Assembly: GCF_014650755.1 (NCBI RefSeq)
Contig: NZ_BMVO01000007.1
Span: 124,001 to 188,000 of the forward strand
DNA: 64,000 bases
Source of the DNA: Streptomyces chryseus
Lineage (GTDB): Bacteria > Actinomycetota > Actinomycetes > Streptomycetales > Streptomycetaceae
Reading direction: 5' to 3'
Every line of letters begins with the position of its first letter. Position 1 is the stretch's first letter. Both the position numbers and the translations under genes were made by a program. Of the stretch, positions 50,747-58,667 are shown piece after piece. Under the pieces are notes generated by a model. The model was not told the origin of the DNA, searched no databases, and saw only the letters and a program-made list of their open reading frames with translations.

Positions 50747-52244
50747 CGCCTCCGACCGGTCCACAACTCCTTCCCCGGGGTCGGACTTCCTCCAGCTCGA
50801 CCCCGGCGAGGCACCGCCCGGCGGGCTGTCCGACTGGCTGGCGGCCCGACTGAGGGCCGCCGTGTCGGACGGGAGCCTGCCGGTGGGCAGCCGGTTGCCG
50901 GCCACGCGGGTGCTCGCCGCCGAACTGCGGGTGTCCCGAGGGGTGGTGACGGAGGCGTACCAGCGCCTCACGGAGGACGGGCATGTCGTGGGACGGGGGC
51001 GGGGCGGAACGGTGGTCGTCGCGGCCCCGCCCGCCGCCGCCCGGGCGCCCGCCCCCGCCGCGCGTTCCTCCGCCGGGGCGGTGTTCACCGTGACGCCGCC
51101 CGGCGCCGACGTCTTCGACGCGCTGCGCGCGGCCCCGGCCCGCATCGACCTGTCGCCCGGTGTCCCCGACCTGGCCGCCTTCCCGCGCACGGCGTGGCTG
51201 CGCGCGGAACGCGCCGTACTGGCAGAGCTGTCGGCCTGCGACCTCGGGTACGGAGACCCGCGCGGCGCACCGCCGTTGCGCCGCGCGGTGGCGCACTGGC
51301 TGGCCCGCAACCGGGGGATCCGGCCGGACGCGGGCGAGATCGTCATCACCTACGGCACCGCCCAGGGGCTCGGTCTGCTGGCGCAGGTGCTCCGGGCCGA
51401 CGGGGTCCGCGCGATGGCCGTGGAGGACCCCGGCTCGCTCGGCGCCCGGCAGCACCTGTGCGACCGGGGTCTTGAGACACCGCCGGTCGCGGTCGACGCG
51501 GAGGGGGTACGGGTCGACGAGCTGCGCGCCACGGGTGCGGAAGCGGTGCTGCTCACGCCGGCGCACCAGTTCCCGACCGGGGTGGTGCTCGGCGGCGTAC
51601 GGCGGCGGGAGCTGATGCGGTGGGCGGGGGAGGGCGGCCTGATCGTCGAGGACGACTACGACGCCGAGCACCGCTACGACCGGCCGCCGGTGCCCGCGCT
51701 GCGATCCGTGCTCGCGGAGCGGGTCTGCTACGCCGGAAGCGTGTCCAAGCTGCTCGCGCCGGCCCTGCGTGTGGGGTGGATGCTGGCGCCGCCGAGGTAC
51801 CGGGACGCGCTGGTGGAGGCCAAGCGCTTCGCCGACCTCGGCAACGCGGTGCTGCCGCAGCTCGTGCTGGCCCGGCTGATGGAATCGGGCGAGATGGAGC
51901 GCCACTTGCGTCTGCTGCGCCGCCGGCACCGGCGGCGCAGGGACGCGATGATCGGGGCGATCGGGGAGCACCTGCCGGGCGCGGTGGTGCACGGTGCCGC
52001 GGCGGGCCTGCACCTGATGATCACCTTCGAGGGCCCGCGCTTCGACGACACCGTCCTGGCGGCTGCGGCGCTCGCGCGCGGCGTCAAGGCGCAGCCGCTG
52101 TCGTGGCACCGGCAGCGCCCGGGCAGCCCCGGTCTCGTGCTCGGTTACGCCGCGACGGCGCCGGGCGGGATCGTGGAGGGGATCGCGGCGCTGGGCGAGG
52201 CCGCGGTGGAGGTGGTGGCGGGGGTCAGACCCACAGGGCGGTGA
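50727..52244 (+). CDS. MocR-type regulator (GntR winged helix fused to aminotransferase domain)
   Basis: 505 aa. N-terminal GntR domain ([52 protein letters not shown], about 30-85), Ala/Pro linker, then a fold-type I aminotransferase domain. The pyridoxal phosphate Lys is in [17 protein letters not shown]. Such proteins sense PLP, amino acids or related ligands and usually control a divergent gene, here the LysE-type exporter. GTG start. Its last 20 nt overlap the 3' end of maf on the other strand. Confidence 0.9.
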   Translation: MNRSIDHASDRSTTPSPGSDFLQLDPGEAPPGGLSDWLAARLRAAVSDGSLPVGSRLPATRVLAAELRVSRGVVTEAYQRLTEDGHVVGRGRGGTVVVAAPPAAARAPAPAARSSAGAVFTVTPPGADVFDALRAAPARIDLSPGVPDLAAFPRTAWLRAERAVLAELSACDLGYGDPRGAPPLRRAVAHWLARNRGIRPDAGEIVITYGTAQGLGLLAQVLRADGVRAMAVEDPGSLGARQHLCDRGLETPPVAVDAEGVRVDELRATGAEAVLLTPAHQFPTGVVLGGVRRRELMRWAGEGGLIVEDDYDAEHRYDRPPVPALRSVLAERVCYAGSVSKLLAPALRVGWMLAPPRYRDALVEAKRFADLGNAVLPQLVLARLMESGEMERHLRLLRRRHRRRRDAMIGAIGEHLPGAVVHGAAAGLHLMITFEGPRFDDTVLAAAALARGVKAQPLSWHRQRPGSPGLVLGYAATAPGGIVEGIAALGEAAVEVVAGVRPTGR

Positions 52245-52830
52245 TGGGCGTGTCCAGCTCACCGAGCAGGCGGCGCAGCAGCGGCAGCGACAGGCCGATG
52301 ACGTTGCCGGGGTCCCCGTCGATGCCGTCGACGAAGGGGGCCGACCGGCCGTCGAGAGTGAAGGCGCCGGCGACGTGCAGGGGCTCGCCGGTGGCGACGT
52401 ACGCGGCGATCTCGGCGTCGGTCGGTTCGCCGAAGCGGACCGTGGTGGACGCGGTGGCACTGGCGCGCCGGCCGGTGGCGGTGTCGATCACGCAGTGGCC
52501 GGTCCGGAGGATGCCGGAGCGGCCCCGCATGGCCTTCCAGCGGGCGGTGGCGTCCTCGGCGTCGGCGGGCTTGCCGAGAGCCTGGCCGTCCAGCTCCAGT
52601 ACGGAGTCGCAGCCGATCACGAGGGCTCCGGCGGCCTCGGGGCGGGCGGCGACGGCCGCGGCCTTGGCCTCGGCCAGGACGAGCGCGAGCTCGCCCGGGG
52701 TGGGCGCGGTGATCGCGTCCTCGTCGACGCCGCTGACGATCACCTCGGGGGCGAGTCCGGCCTGGCGCAGGAGCCCGAGGCGGGCGGGGGAGGCGGAAGC
52801 GAGGACGAGGCGGCGGCGCGGATCAGTCAT
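52225..52830 (-). CDS. maf: Maf nucleoside-triphosphate pyrophosphatase
   Basis: 201 aa from ATG 52830 (ATG 52839 also possible). Maf motifs: [18 protein letters not shown] at the N-terminus, IVSGVDED, the catalytic [10 protein letters not shown] and KPADAEDA, and [18 protein letters not shown] near the end. Hydrolyses non-canonical or dTTP/UTP-type nucleotides, acting in house-cleaning or division control. Tail-to-tail overlap with the MocR gene. Confidence 0.92.
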   Translation of the reverse strand: MTDPRRRLVLASASPARLGLLRQAGLAPEVIVSGVDEDAITAPTPGELALVLAEAKAAAVAARPEAAGALVIGCDSVLELDGQALGKPADAEDATARWKAMRGRSGILRTGHCVIDTATGRRASATASTTVRFGEPTDAEIAAYVATGEPLHVAGAFTLDGRSAPFVDGIDGDPGNVIGLSLPLLRRLLGELDTPITALWV

Positions 52831-52862
52831 GCCGCTCATCGTACGAGGCGCGGGACGAGTGC

Positions 52863-53293
52863 TCACACGTCGTAAGGAAGGATGCGGAAGGCATCGAAGC
52901 CCTTGGTCGGTGGTGTGATGGCCCGGAAGTCCCGCTGGTCGAGGGTGAAGATCCGGTCGGTGCGATAGCGATCGGCCAGGACCACACCGATCGCATCCGC
53001 CAGGTCGAGCCGCGGACCGTCGTACTTCTGCCGTACTTCGTGCGCTGCCACGAGGTCAGCAGGGTTCAGTGTGGCGAGTTCGTACTGACCGTCCACGAGG
53101 CGCTCATTCACGGCTTCCATGACAAGGAGCGCCTGCGGAAACCCGAGGTGGCGCCGGGCGAGATGGTCGAGTTCCGTGACGACGAGAGGGGAGATCGCCA
53201 GAGTCTCCTCCGCCATGACGTCGACGGGGCCCTCGTGTTCGGGCTGTGCGGCGTCGAAGCCAAGACAGCCGAGGTCTCGACAACGATGATCAA
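52863..53293 (-). pseudogene. frameshifted VapC-like PIN-domain toxin
   Basis: The minus strand starts at TTG 53293 with LIIVVETSAVLA, the first PIN strand, but the rest of the domain (DAAQPEHEG through [14 protein letters not shown]) lies in another frame. One base is missing near 53255-53259, where GCTTCGAC would need to be GCTTTCGAC. The 431-nt length is one short of a multiple of three. In addition the first catalytic acid, usually Asp, is Glu. The later acids ([29 protein letters not shown]) are intact. The TTG overlaps the antitoxin stop (TTGA). Probably a recently inactivated toxin, unless the missing base is a sequencing error. Confidence 0.75.
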
Positions 53294-53517
53294 CGCCGAG
53301 CCGCTCTTTCCTCGATGTGCTCGTAAGTGGCGTCAGCCATTTCTTCGGGCGTGAGAGAGCGGCCACTGTTGAACACGGGCAGCGGACGGTTGCGCCTGAG
53401 GCGGGACGAGTTGTCCAGTAGTTCGGTGATGCCCCGGCGGATGAGCGCGGCCTTGCTGACTCCGGTGGCCGCCGACTCGGCGTCCAGCCGGAGCTCAAGC
53501 TCTTCGGGGAGGTACAC
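53290..53517 (-). CDS. VapB-like antitoxin (ribbon-helix-helix)
   Basis: 75 aa from GTG 53517; an in-frame TAG 9 nt upstream fixes the start. YLPEELELRLDAESAATGVSKAALIRRGITELLD is a CopG/Arc-type ribbon-helix-helix domain. The acidic-basic tail (LTPEEMADATYEHIEERAARR) is the usual toxin-neutralising part. Directly upstream of and overlapping the broken PIN gene. Intact, so it may persist as a repressor of its own operon or neutralise a related toxin elsewhere. Confidence 0.82.
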   Translation of the reverse strand: MYLPEELELRLDAESAATGVSKAALIRRGITELLDNSSRLRRNRPLPVFNSGRSLTPEEMADATYEHIEERAARR

Positions 53518-53559
53518 CGCCCCCTATGGTGCCACCCGTCATGTATGGCATGGGGCGGT

Positions 53560-53688
53560 TCAGTGGACGCCCAGGACGAACATCGCCAGCACCATCGCCA
53601 GCGCGAGCAGCACGCCTGCGCGGCGGAGCATCGTCTCCATGTCGCGCAGCTCTTTCGGAGGTTCGTTCTCCGGGTCGGACCACAGCAT
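53560..53688 (-). CDS. 42-residue membrane protein, MmpB-like
   Basis: A 42-aa frame: MLWSDPENEPPKELRDMET, then a single membrane helix MLRRAGVLLALAMVLAMFVLGVH to the C-terminus. A conserved protein of this form next to the carboxylase genes is what I recall as the morphogenic membrane protein MmpB of Streptomyces, involved in sporulation; the match is from memory. The amphipathic-then-hydrophobic layout, normal codon use and short upstream palindrome (53719-53744) support a real gene. One-helix topology suggests a regulator of a larger membrane complex. Confidence 0.78.
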   Translation of the reverse strand: MLWSDPENEPPKELRDMETMLRRAGVLLALAMVLAMFVLGVH

Positions 53689-53718
53689 GCCTTCGATCCT
53701 GCGACCGAAATGGCTCCG

Positions 53719-53744
53719 ACGCCTGAGTACGTGTACTCAGGCGT
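53719..53744. promoter_or_regulatory. 26-bp palindrome upstream of the small membrane protein gene
   Basis: Perfect 12-bp arms, ACGCCTGAGTAC and GTACTCAGGCGT, around a central GT. It lies 30 bp upstream of the small gene and 15 bp after the TetR stop, both on the minus strand. No T-run follows, so an operator is as likely as a terminator. Confidence 0.65.
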
Positions 53745-53759
53745 GCCAGTACCAATGGA

Positions 53760-54392
53760 CTAATTCCGGGTGAACGATCCCGCCTTCGCCGCCGTCACCG
53801 CGACCGCCGCCGCGCGCACCGCGTCCGCCTCGTGCAGCGGTTCCCGGCTGACCGCGAAGCGGTAGTAGAGCGGGGCGGACACCGCCCTGACCACCTCGCC
53901 CGCGTCCGTCCCCACCGGGACGTCCCCCCGCCCCGCCGCCCGCTCCACGCAGGGCGCCCACGCGCGGATGCGCGTCGCGTAGAAGCCGTTCAGCGCACGT
54001 GCGCACTCCTCGTCGCACGCCGCCGCCGCGATGACCGCCTGGAAGACCGGGCCCATGCGGGGATCGGTGAGGGTCCGGTGCACGAGACGGGCGTTGGCCA
54101 GCAGGTCGCCCTCCAGCGAGCCGGTGTCGGCGGCGGGCACCGACTGCTCGGCCATGTCGCGCAGCAGGTCGGCGACGAGGCCGGCCGCCGAGCCCCAGCG
54201 GCGGTAGACCGTCGTCTTGCCGACGCCCGCGCGCGCCGCGACCCGGTCCAGGTTCAGTGCGTGGAAGCCCCCTTCGATCAGTGCCTCCTGCGTCGCTTCG
54301 AGCACGGCGGCGCGGACCTTGGCGGTTCGTCCGCCCGGGCGCACGGTGCCCGGGGTGAGCGATGCGGCTTCCAAACGGGAATTCTGTTCCAT
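53760..54392 (-). CDS. TetR-family transcriptional regulator
   Basis: 210 aa. DNA-binding domain: AKVRAAVLEATQEALIEGGFHALNLDRVAARAGVGKTTVYRRWGSAAGLVADLL (about 24-77). The C-terminal domain resembles TetR_C_16/33-type ligand domains. Divergent from the SGNH hydrolase gene with a 72-bp gap containing inverted TTCC/GGAA repeats, so it most likely represses that hydrolase. The Shine-Dalgarno is weak. Confidence 0.88.
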   Translation of the reverse strand: MEQNSRLEAASLTPGTVRPGGRTAKVRAAVLEATQEALIEGGFHALNLDRVAARAGVGKTTVYRRWGSAAGLVADLLRDMAEQSVPAADTGSLEGDLLANARLVHRTLTDPRMGPVFQAVIAAAACDEECARALNGFYATRIRAWAPCVERAAGRGDVPVGTDAGEVVRAVSAPLYYRFAVSREPLHEADAVRAAAVAVTAAKAGSFTRN

Positions 54393-54425
54393 TAGATGCT
54401 CCGAGTCTGCTACGGTCCCGACATC

Positions 54426-54448
54426 TTAACGGAACGTGCTTCCCATTA
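54426..54448. promoter_or_regulatory. TetR operator in front of the SGNH hydrolase
   Basis: Inverted half-sites TTAACGGAAC and GCTTCCCATTA lie just downstream of a TACGGT hexamer (54411-54416). A related half-site GTTCCATTAGAT lies over the TetR start (54386-54397). Confidence 0.55.
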
Positions 54449-54464
54449 GCGAAAGGGTTGTGTC

Positions 54465-55718
54465 ATGACCGCCCACCTCGTCCGCCGCATCGCCGCCCCC
54501 GTCGTCGCCTCCGCCCTCTCCCTCGGACTCCTCGGCGCCGCGCAGCCGTCGTCCTCGGCGCAGTCCGCCGCCCGCTGGACCGCCGCATGGGGCGCCTCTC
54601 CGCAGCTGCCCAGCACCGGCTTCACCCCCAACTGGTCGCAGGAGGGCTTCTCGCGCCAGAGCGTCCGTCAGGTCGTCCGGGTCACCGGCGCCGGCGAGCG
54701 GGTCCGTATCCGCCTCTCCAACGCGTACGGGACCTCGCCGCTCGGCGTCACGGGCGCCACGATCGCCCGCACGGCGAAGGGGAGGGACGCCGCCGTCGAG
54801 CCCGGCAGCGTCCGCCACCTCACCTTCTCCGGCGGGCGGTCCGTCGAGATCCCCGCACGAGGCGAACTGCGCAGCGACGCCGCCCCGCTGCCCCTGAAGC
54901 GGCTGGAGTCCGTGACCGTCACCCTCTACCTCGCCGGCACCACCGGCCCCGCGACCTTCCATGCCCAGGGCTGGACCGACACCTACCGCGCCGACGGCGA
55001 CCACCGCGCCGACGCGTCCGGCGCGGCCTTCACCGACACCACCCAGTCCTGGTACTACCTCACCGGCGTCGAGGTCGGCGGAGACCGGCCCCGCCGCAAG
55101 GACGGCATCGTCCTCTTCGGGGACTCCATCACCGACAGCTTCGGCTCGACGCCGAACACCGATCGCCGTTACTCCGACGCCCTCGCCGAGCGCACCGGCC
55201 GCCCCGTCGTCAACCAGGGCATCGGCGGCAACCTCGTCCTCAACGACTCCGCCTGGTACGGCGAACGCGCCACCGCCCGATTCGGCCGCGACGCCCTCGA
55301 CCAGCCCGGCGTCTCCACCGTCGTCGTACTCGAAGGTCTCAACGACATGGGCTTCAGCGAGGCGAAGGACCAGCCCACCTACAAGCCCTCGCCCGTCGTC
55401 TCCGCCGCCGAACTCGTCGCCGGCTACCGCGAGCTGATCCGCGCCGCCCACGCCGAGGGCCTGCGGATCGTCGGGTCCACCCTCCTGCCGCTCAAGGGCT
55501 CCGACCACTGGGGCCCGCACGCGGCGAAGGTCAGCGAGGAGGTGAACCACTGGATCCGTACCTCGGGCGAGTTCGACGCGTACGCCGACTTCGACAAGGC
55601 GCTCGCCGACCCGGCCGACGCCGACCGCCTCCACCCGGCGTACGACCACGGAGACGCGCTGCACCCCAACGACGCGGGCTACCGGCTGATGGCGAAGACC
55701 GTCGCCGACGTCCTCTAG
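54465..55718 (+). CDS. secreted SGNH/GDSL hydrolase
   Basis: 417 aa. Signal peptide about 1-32. A beta-rich N-terminal domain (WTAAWGASPQLPS.. to about 200) precedes the hydrolase core: block I VLFGDSITDSFGS (nucleophile Ser), block II NQGIGGN, block III LEGLNDMG, block V DALHPNDAGY with Asp and His. The TAAWGASPQ opening is typical of rhamnogalacturonan-acetylesterase-like actinobacterial lipases. Probably deacylates plant polysaccharide or lipid esters outside the cell. Shine-Dalgarno AAAGGG. Controlled by the divergent TetR. Confidence 0.9.
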   Translation: MTAHLVRRIAAPVVASALSLGLLGAAQPSSSAQSAARWTAAWGASPQLPSTGFTPNWSQEGFSRQSVRQVVRVTGAGERVRIRLSNAYGTSPLGVTGATIARTAKGRDAAVEPGSVRHLTFSGGRSVEIPARGELRSDAAPLPLKRLESVTVTLYLAGTTGPATFHAQGWTDTYRADGDHRADASGAAFTDTTQSWYYLTGVEVGGDRPRRKDGIVLFGDSITDSFGSTPNTDRRYSDALAERTGRPVVNQGIGGNLVLNDSAWYGERATARFGRDALDQPGVSTVVVLEGLNDMGFSEAKDQPTYKPSPVVSAAELVAGYRELIRAAHAEGLRIVGSTLLPLKGSDHWGPHAAKVSEEVNHWIRTSGEFDAYADFDKALADPADADRLHPAYDHGDALHPNDAGYRLMAKTVADVL

Positions 55719-55728
55719 CCGGCATGCC

Positions 55729-55760
55729 GAAGGCCGGACCCGCGCGCGGGTCCGGCCTTC
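55729..55760. terminator. bidirectional terminator between SGNH hydrolase and pccE
   Basis: A 13-bp perfect stem (55729-55741 with 55748-55760) continuing by 2 more pairs to a 2-nt loop. Confidence 0.85.
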
Positions 55761-55771
55761 GTGCGGTCTGC

Positions 55772-55978
55772 CTAGCCGGGCCAGTACGTCCGGCCCCAGG
55801 CCGTCGGCCCCGGCTGTGGCAGCCGGTGCCGCGCCACCCTGGCCGGGTCCGACCAGGCGGTCGGCGGCTCCTCCGCGCCGGACGGCGCACCGGCCGCCGC
55901 CGCGGCGCGTGCCTGGACCACCGCGAGTGCGGCGGCCAGCTCCTCAGGGGTCGGGTTGCCCCGTACGACCTTGATCAT
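55772..55978 (-). CDS. pccE: acyl-CoA carboxylase epsilon subunit
   Basis: 68 aa from ATG 55978. Begins IKVVRGNPTPEELAAALAVVQARAAA, the helical interaction segment of AccE/PccE proteins, and ends WSDPARVARHRLPQPGPTAWGRTYWPG, a conserved C-terminal block. Starts 14 bp after pccB. Epsilon subunits stabilise the alpha-beta carboxylase complex and raise its activity in S. coelicolor. Confidence 0.9.
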   Translation of the reverse strand: MIKVVRGNPTPEELAAALAVVQARAAAAAGAPSGAEEPPTAWSDPARVARHRLPQPGPTAWGRTYWPG

Positions 55979-55992
55979 CGTCAGCGGCCTTC

Positions 55993-57573
55993 CTAGAGCG
56001 GGATGTTGCCGTGCTTCTTCGGCGGGAGGGATTCCCGCTTCGTACGCAGCTGACGCAGCCCGCGCACGATGTGGCGGCGCGTCTCCGACGGCATGATCAC
56101 CGCGTCGACGTAGCCGCGCTCGGCGGCGACATAGGGATTGAGGAGCGTGTCCTCGTAGTCGGCGATCAGCTCGGCGCGGGTCGCCTCCGGGTCCTCGGCG
56201 GCCGCGATCGTGCGCCGGTGCAGGATGTTCACCGCGCCCTGCGCGCCCATCACCGCGATCTGCGCGGTCGGCCACGCCAGGTTCAGGTCCGCGCCCAGGT
56301 GCTTGGAGCCCATGACGTCGTACGCGCCGCCGAAGGCCTTGCGCGTGATGACGGTGATGAGCGGGACCGTGGCCTCCGCGTACGCGTAGATCAGCTTGGC
56401 GCCGCGCCGGATGATGCCGCCGTACTCCTGGTCCACGCCCGGCAGGAAGCCCGGCACGTCCACGAAGGTCAGCACCGGTACGTTGAACGCGTCGCAGGTG
56501 CGGACGAAGCGCGCCGCCTTCTCGGAGGCGTTGATGTCCAGACAGCCCGCGAACTGCATCGGCTGGTTGGCGACGATCCCGACCGGGTGGCCCTCGACCC
56601 GGCCGAAACCGGTGACGATGTTCGGCGCGAAGAGCGCCTGGGTCTCCAGGAACTCGCCGTCGTCCAGCACGTGCTCGATGGCCGTGTGCATGTCGTACGG
56701 CTGGTTCGCGCTGTCCGGGATCAGCGTGTCCAGCTCGCGGTCCTCGTCGGACGTCTCCAGGTCCGCCTCCTCCGGGAAGGCCGGCGGCTCGCTGAGGTTG
56801 TTCGACGGGAGGTACGAGAGCAGCGACTTGACGTAGTCGATCGCGTCCTTCTCGTCACCCGCCATGTGGTGCGCCACACCCGACGTGGTGTTGTGCGTGC
56901 GCGCGCCGCCGAGCTCCTCGAAGCCGACGTCCTCGCCCGTGACGGTCTTGATGACGTCCGGACCGGTGATGAACATGTGCGAGGTCTGGTCGACCATCAC
57001 CGTGAAGTCGGTGATCGCGGGCGAGTAGACCGCGCCGCCCGCGCACGGGCCGACGATCAGCGAGATCTGCGGGACCACACCCGAGGCGTGCACGTTGCGG
57101 CGGAAGATCTCGGCGAACAGGCCCAGCGCGACGACGCCCTCCTGGATGCGCGCGCCGCCGCCGTCGTTGATGCCGACGACCGGGCAGCCGGTCTTCAGCG
57201 CGAAGTCCATGACCTTGACGATCTTCTCGCCGTAGACCTCGCCGAGCGACCCGCCGAAGATCGTGAAGTCCTGCGAGTACACGCAGACGGGGCGGCCGTC
57301 GACCGTGCCGTAGCCGGTCACCACGCCGTCGCCGTACGGACGGTTCTTCTCGATGCCGAAGTTCGTCGAGCGGTGCCGGGCGAACTCGTCGAGCTCGACG
57401 AACGACCCCTCGTCCATGAGCAGATCGATCCGCTCGCGGGCCGTCAACTTGCCCTTGGCGTGCTGCTTTTCGACCGCGCGCGCGGAGCCCGCATGCGTCG
57501 CCTCGTCGATACGGCGCTGCAGATCCGCGATTTTGCCCGCGGTGGTGTGAATGTCTGTCTCGGGCTCGGACAT
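55993..57573 (-). CDS. pccB: propionyl-CoA carboxylase beta subunit (carboxyltransferase)
   Basis: 526 aa. N-terminal half with [18 protein letters not shown] and [15 protein letters not shown] (acyl-CoA oxyanion hole); C-terminal half with [25 protein letters not shown] and [37 protein letters not shown] (biotin side). The Asp at [12 protein letters not shown].. is the position that favours propionyl-CoA. It carboxylates propionyl-CoA to methylmalonyl-CoA using AccA2, a precursor supply step for polyketides. Cotranscribed with pccE; divergent from birA. Confidence 0.94.
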   Translation of the reverse strand: MSEPETDIHTTAGKIADLQRRIDEATHAGSARAVEKQHAKGKLTARERIDLLMDEGSFVELDEFARHRSTNFGIEKNRPYGDGVVTGYGTVDGRPVCVYSQDFTIFGGSLGEVYGEKIVKVMDFALKTGCPVVGINDGGGARIQEGVVALGLFAEIFRRNVHASGVVPQISLIVGPCAGGAVYSPAITDFTVMVDQTSHMFITGPDVIKTVTGEDVGFEELGGARTHNTTSGVAHHMAGDEKDAIDYVKSLLSYLPSNNLSEPPAFPEEADLETSDEDRELDTLIPDSANQPYDMHTAIEHVLDDGEFLETQALFAPNIVTGFGRVEGHPVGIVANQPMQFAGCLDINASEKAARFVRTCDAFNVPVLTFVDVPGFLPGVDQEYGGIIRRGAKLIYAYAEATVPLITVITRKAFGGAYDVMGSKHLGADLNLAWPTAQIAVMGAQGAVNILHRRTIAAAEDPEATRAELIADYEDTLLNPYVAAERGYVDAVIMPSETRRHIVRGLRQLRTKRESLPPKKHGNIPL

Positions 57574-57678
57574 CGGGATGCGGCTCCCTGCCTGGTCAGC
57601 GGACGGCTACTGGCACGTAGCGTAGCGGCGCGTGTGCCGCTCGGCAGTGCGTCGTTTGCCACACCTACGCTGGGTTGC

Positions 57679-58560
57679 ATGACGCCTCCCGATGCTTCAG
57701 ACCACCGCTGGTCCGACCTCGACCGGCCGCCGCTCAGCGCCGTCGCGCTGCGCCGCGCCCTGGTACGAGAGGGCAGTCTGTGGACGTCCCTCGACGTCGT
57801 CCCCTCCGTCGGGTCCACCAACACCGACCTGGCCGCGCGGGCCGGGGAGCTGCCCGAAGGGGCGGTCCTGGTCGCCGAGGAGCAGACCGAGGGCCGGGGC
57901 CGCCTCGACCGTCGCTGGTCCGCGCCCGCCCGCTCCGGGCTCTTCTTCTCCGTACTGCTGAAGCCCACCGGGATCCCGGTCGACCAGTGGGGCTGGCTTC
58001 CGCTCCTCGCCGGCGTCTCGGTGGCGACCGGGCTGTCCCGGGCCGCCGGCGTCGACACCGCGCTCAAGTGGCCCAACGACCTCCTGGTGACAGTCGGCGG
58101 TGAGGAGCGCAAGGCCGGGGGCATCCTCGCCGAGCGGGCCGCGGACGGCGTCGTGGTCGGGATCGGCATCAACGTCACCCTCGGCGAGAAGGAACTGCCG
58201 GTCCCCGGCGCCGGTTCGCTGGCCCTCGCCAGAGCGGTCTCCACGGACCGCGACACCCTGCTGCGCGCCGTCCTGCGCTCGCTCGCCCAGTGGTACGGCG
58301 CCTGGCGGGAGTCCGGCGGCGACCCGGCGGCGAGCCGCCTCCAGGAGGCATACGCGGCGGGCTGCGCCACGCTCGGCCGCACCGTACGGGCCGAGCTGCC
58401 CGGCGGCCGCTCGGTCACCGGCGAGGCGGTGGCCGTCGACGGCCACGGGCGGCTGGTGCTGGCGACGGCCGAGGGGGTCCAGCAGCCGGTGGGAGCGGGT
58501 GACGTCGTACACCTCAGGCCGGGGACGCGTACAGAGGAGACGCGCGGGACGGAGGAGTGA
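57679..58560 (+). CDS. birA: biotin-[acetyl-CoA-carboxylase] ligase
   Basis: 293 aa from ATG 57679. Catalytic core: SVGSTNTDLAARAG, the biotin/AMP loop EEQTEGRGRLDRRWSAP, LKWPNDLLV and KAGGILAE, then a C-terminal SH3-like domain. No N-terminal helix-turn-helix, so it is a ligase only, not a biotin-operon repressor. It biotinylates AccA2 (and similar proteins). Divergent from pccB, 105 bp apart. Confidence 0.93.
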   Translation: MTPPDASDHRWSDLDRPPLSAVALRRALVREGSLWTSLDVVPSVGSTNTDLAARAGELPEGAVLVAEEQTEGRGRLDRRWSAPARSGLFFSVLLKPTGIPVDQWGWLPLLAGVSVATGLSRAAGVDTALKWPNDLLVTVGGEERKAGGILAERAADGVVVGIGINVTLGEKELPVPGAGSLALARAVSTDRDTLLRAVLRSLAQWYGAWRESGGDPAASRLQEAYAAGCATLGRTVRAELPGGRSVTGEAVAVDGHGRLVLATAEGVQQPVGAGDVVHLRPGTRTEETRGTEE

Positions 58561-58573
58561 GCTAGGGCACACC

Positions 58574-58625
58574 TGCCGTATCGTTGAGGCGATCCGCGAC
58601 GGATCGGTGCGACAGACGATCGGCA
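58574..58625 (+). promoter_or_regulatory. nested hairpin in the leader of the adenylate cyclase gene
   Basis: Outer arms TGCCGTATCGT (58574-58584) and ACGATCGGCA (58616-58625) pair with one bulge. The inner GATCCG/CGGATC pair (58591-58596, 58600-58605) has a 3-nt loop. It could be a birA terminator, an operator or a 5' leader structure. Confidence 0.5.
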
Positions 58626-58667
58626 GGACAGACGGCAGTGGCGCAGGGAACGGGCAGGAGGCGGTAG

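Noticed and set aside
53495..53755. 86-codon minus-strand frame overlapping the small membrane protein
   Set aside because: It runs in another frame across the 42-residue gene and the antitoxin start, is Arg-rich and lacks any domain.
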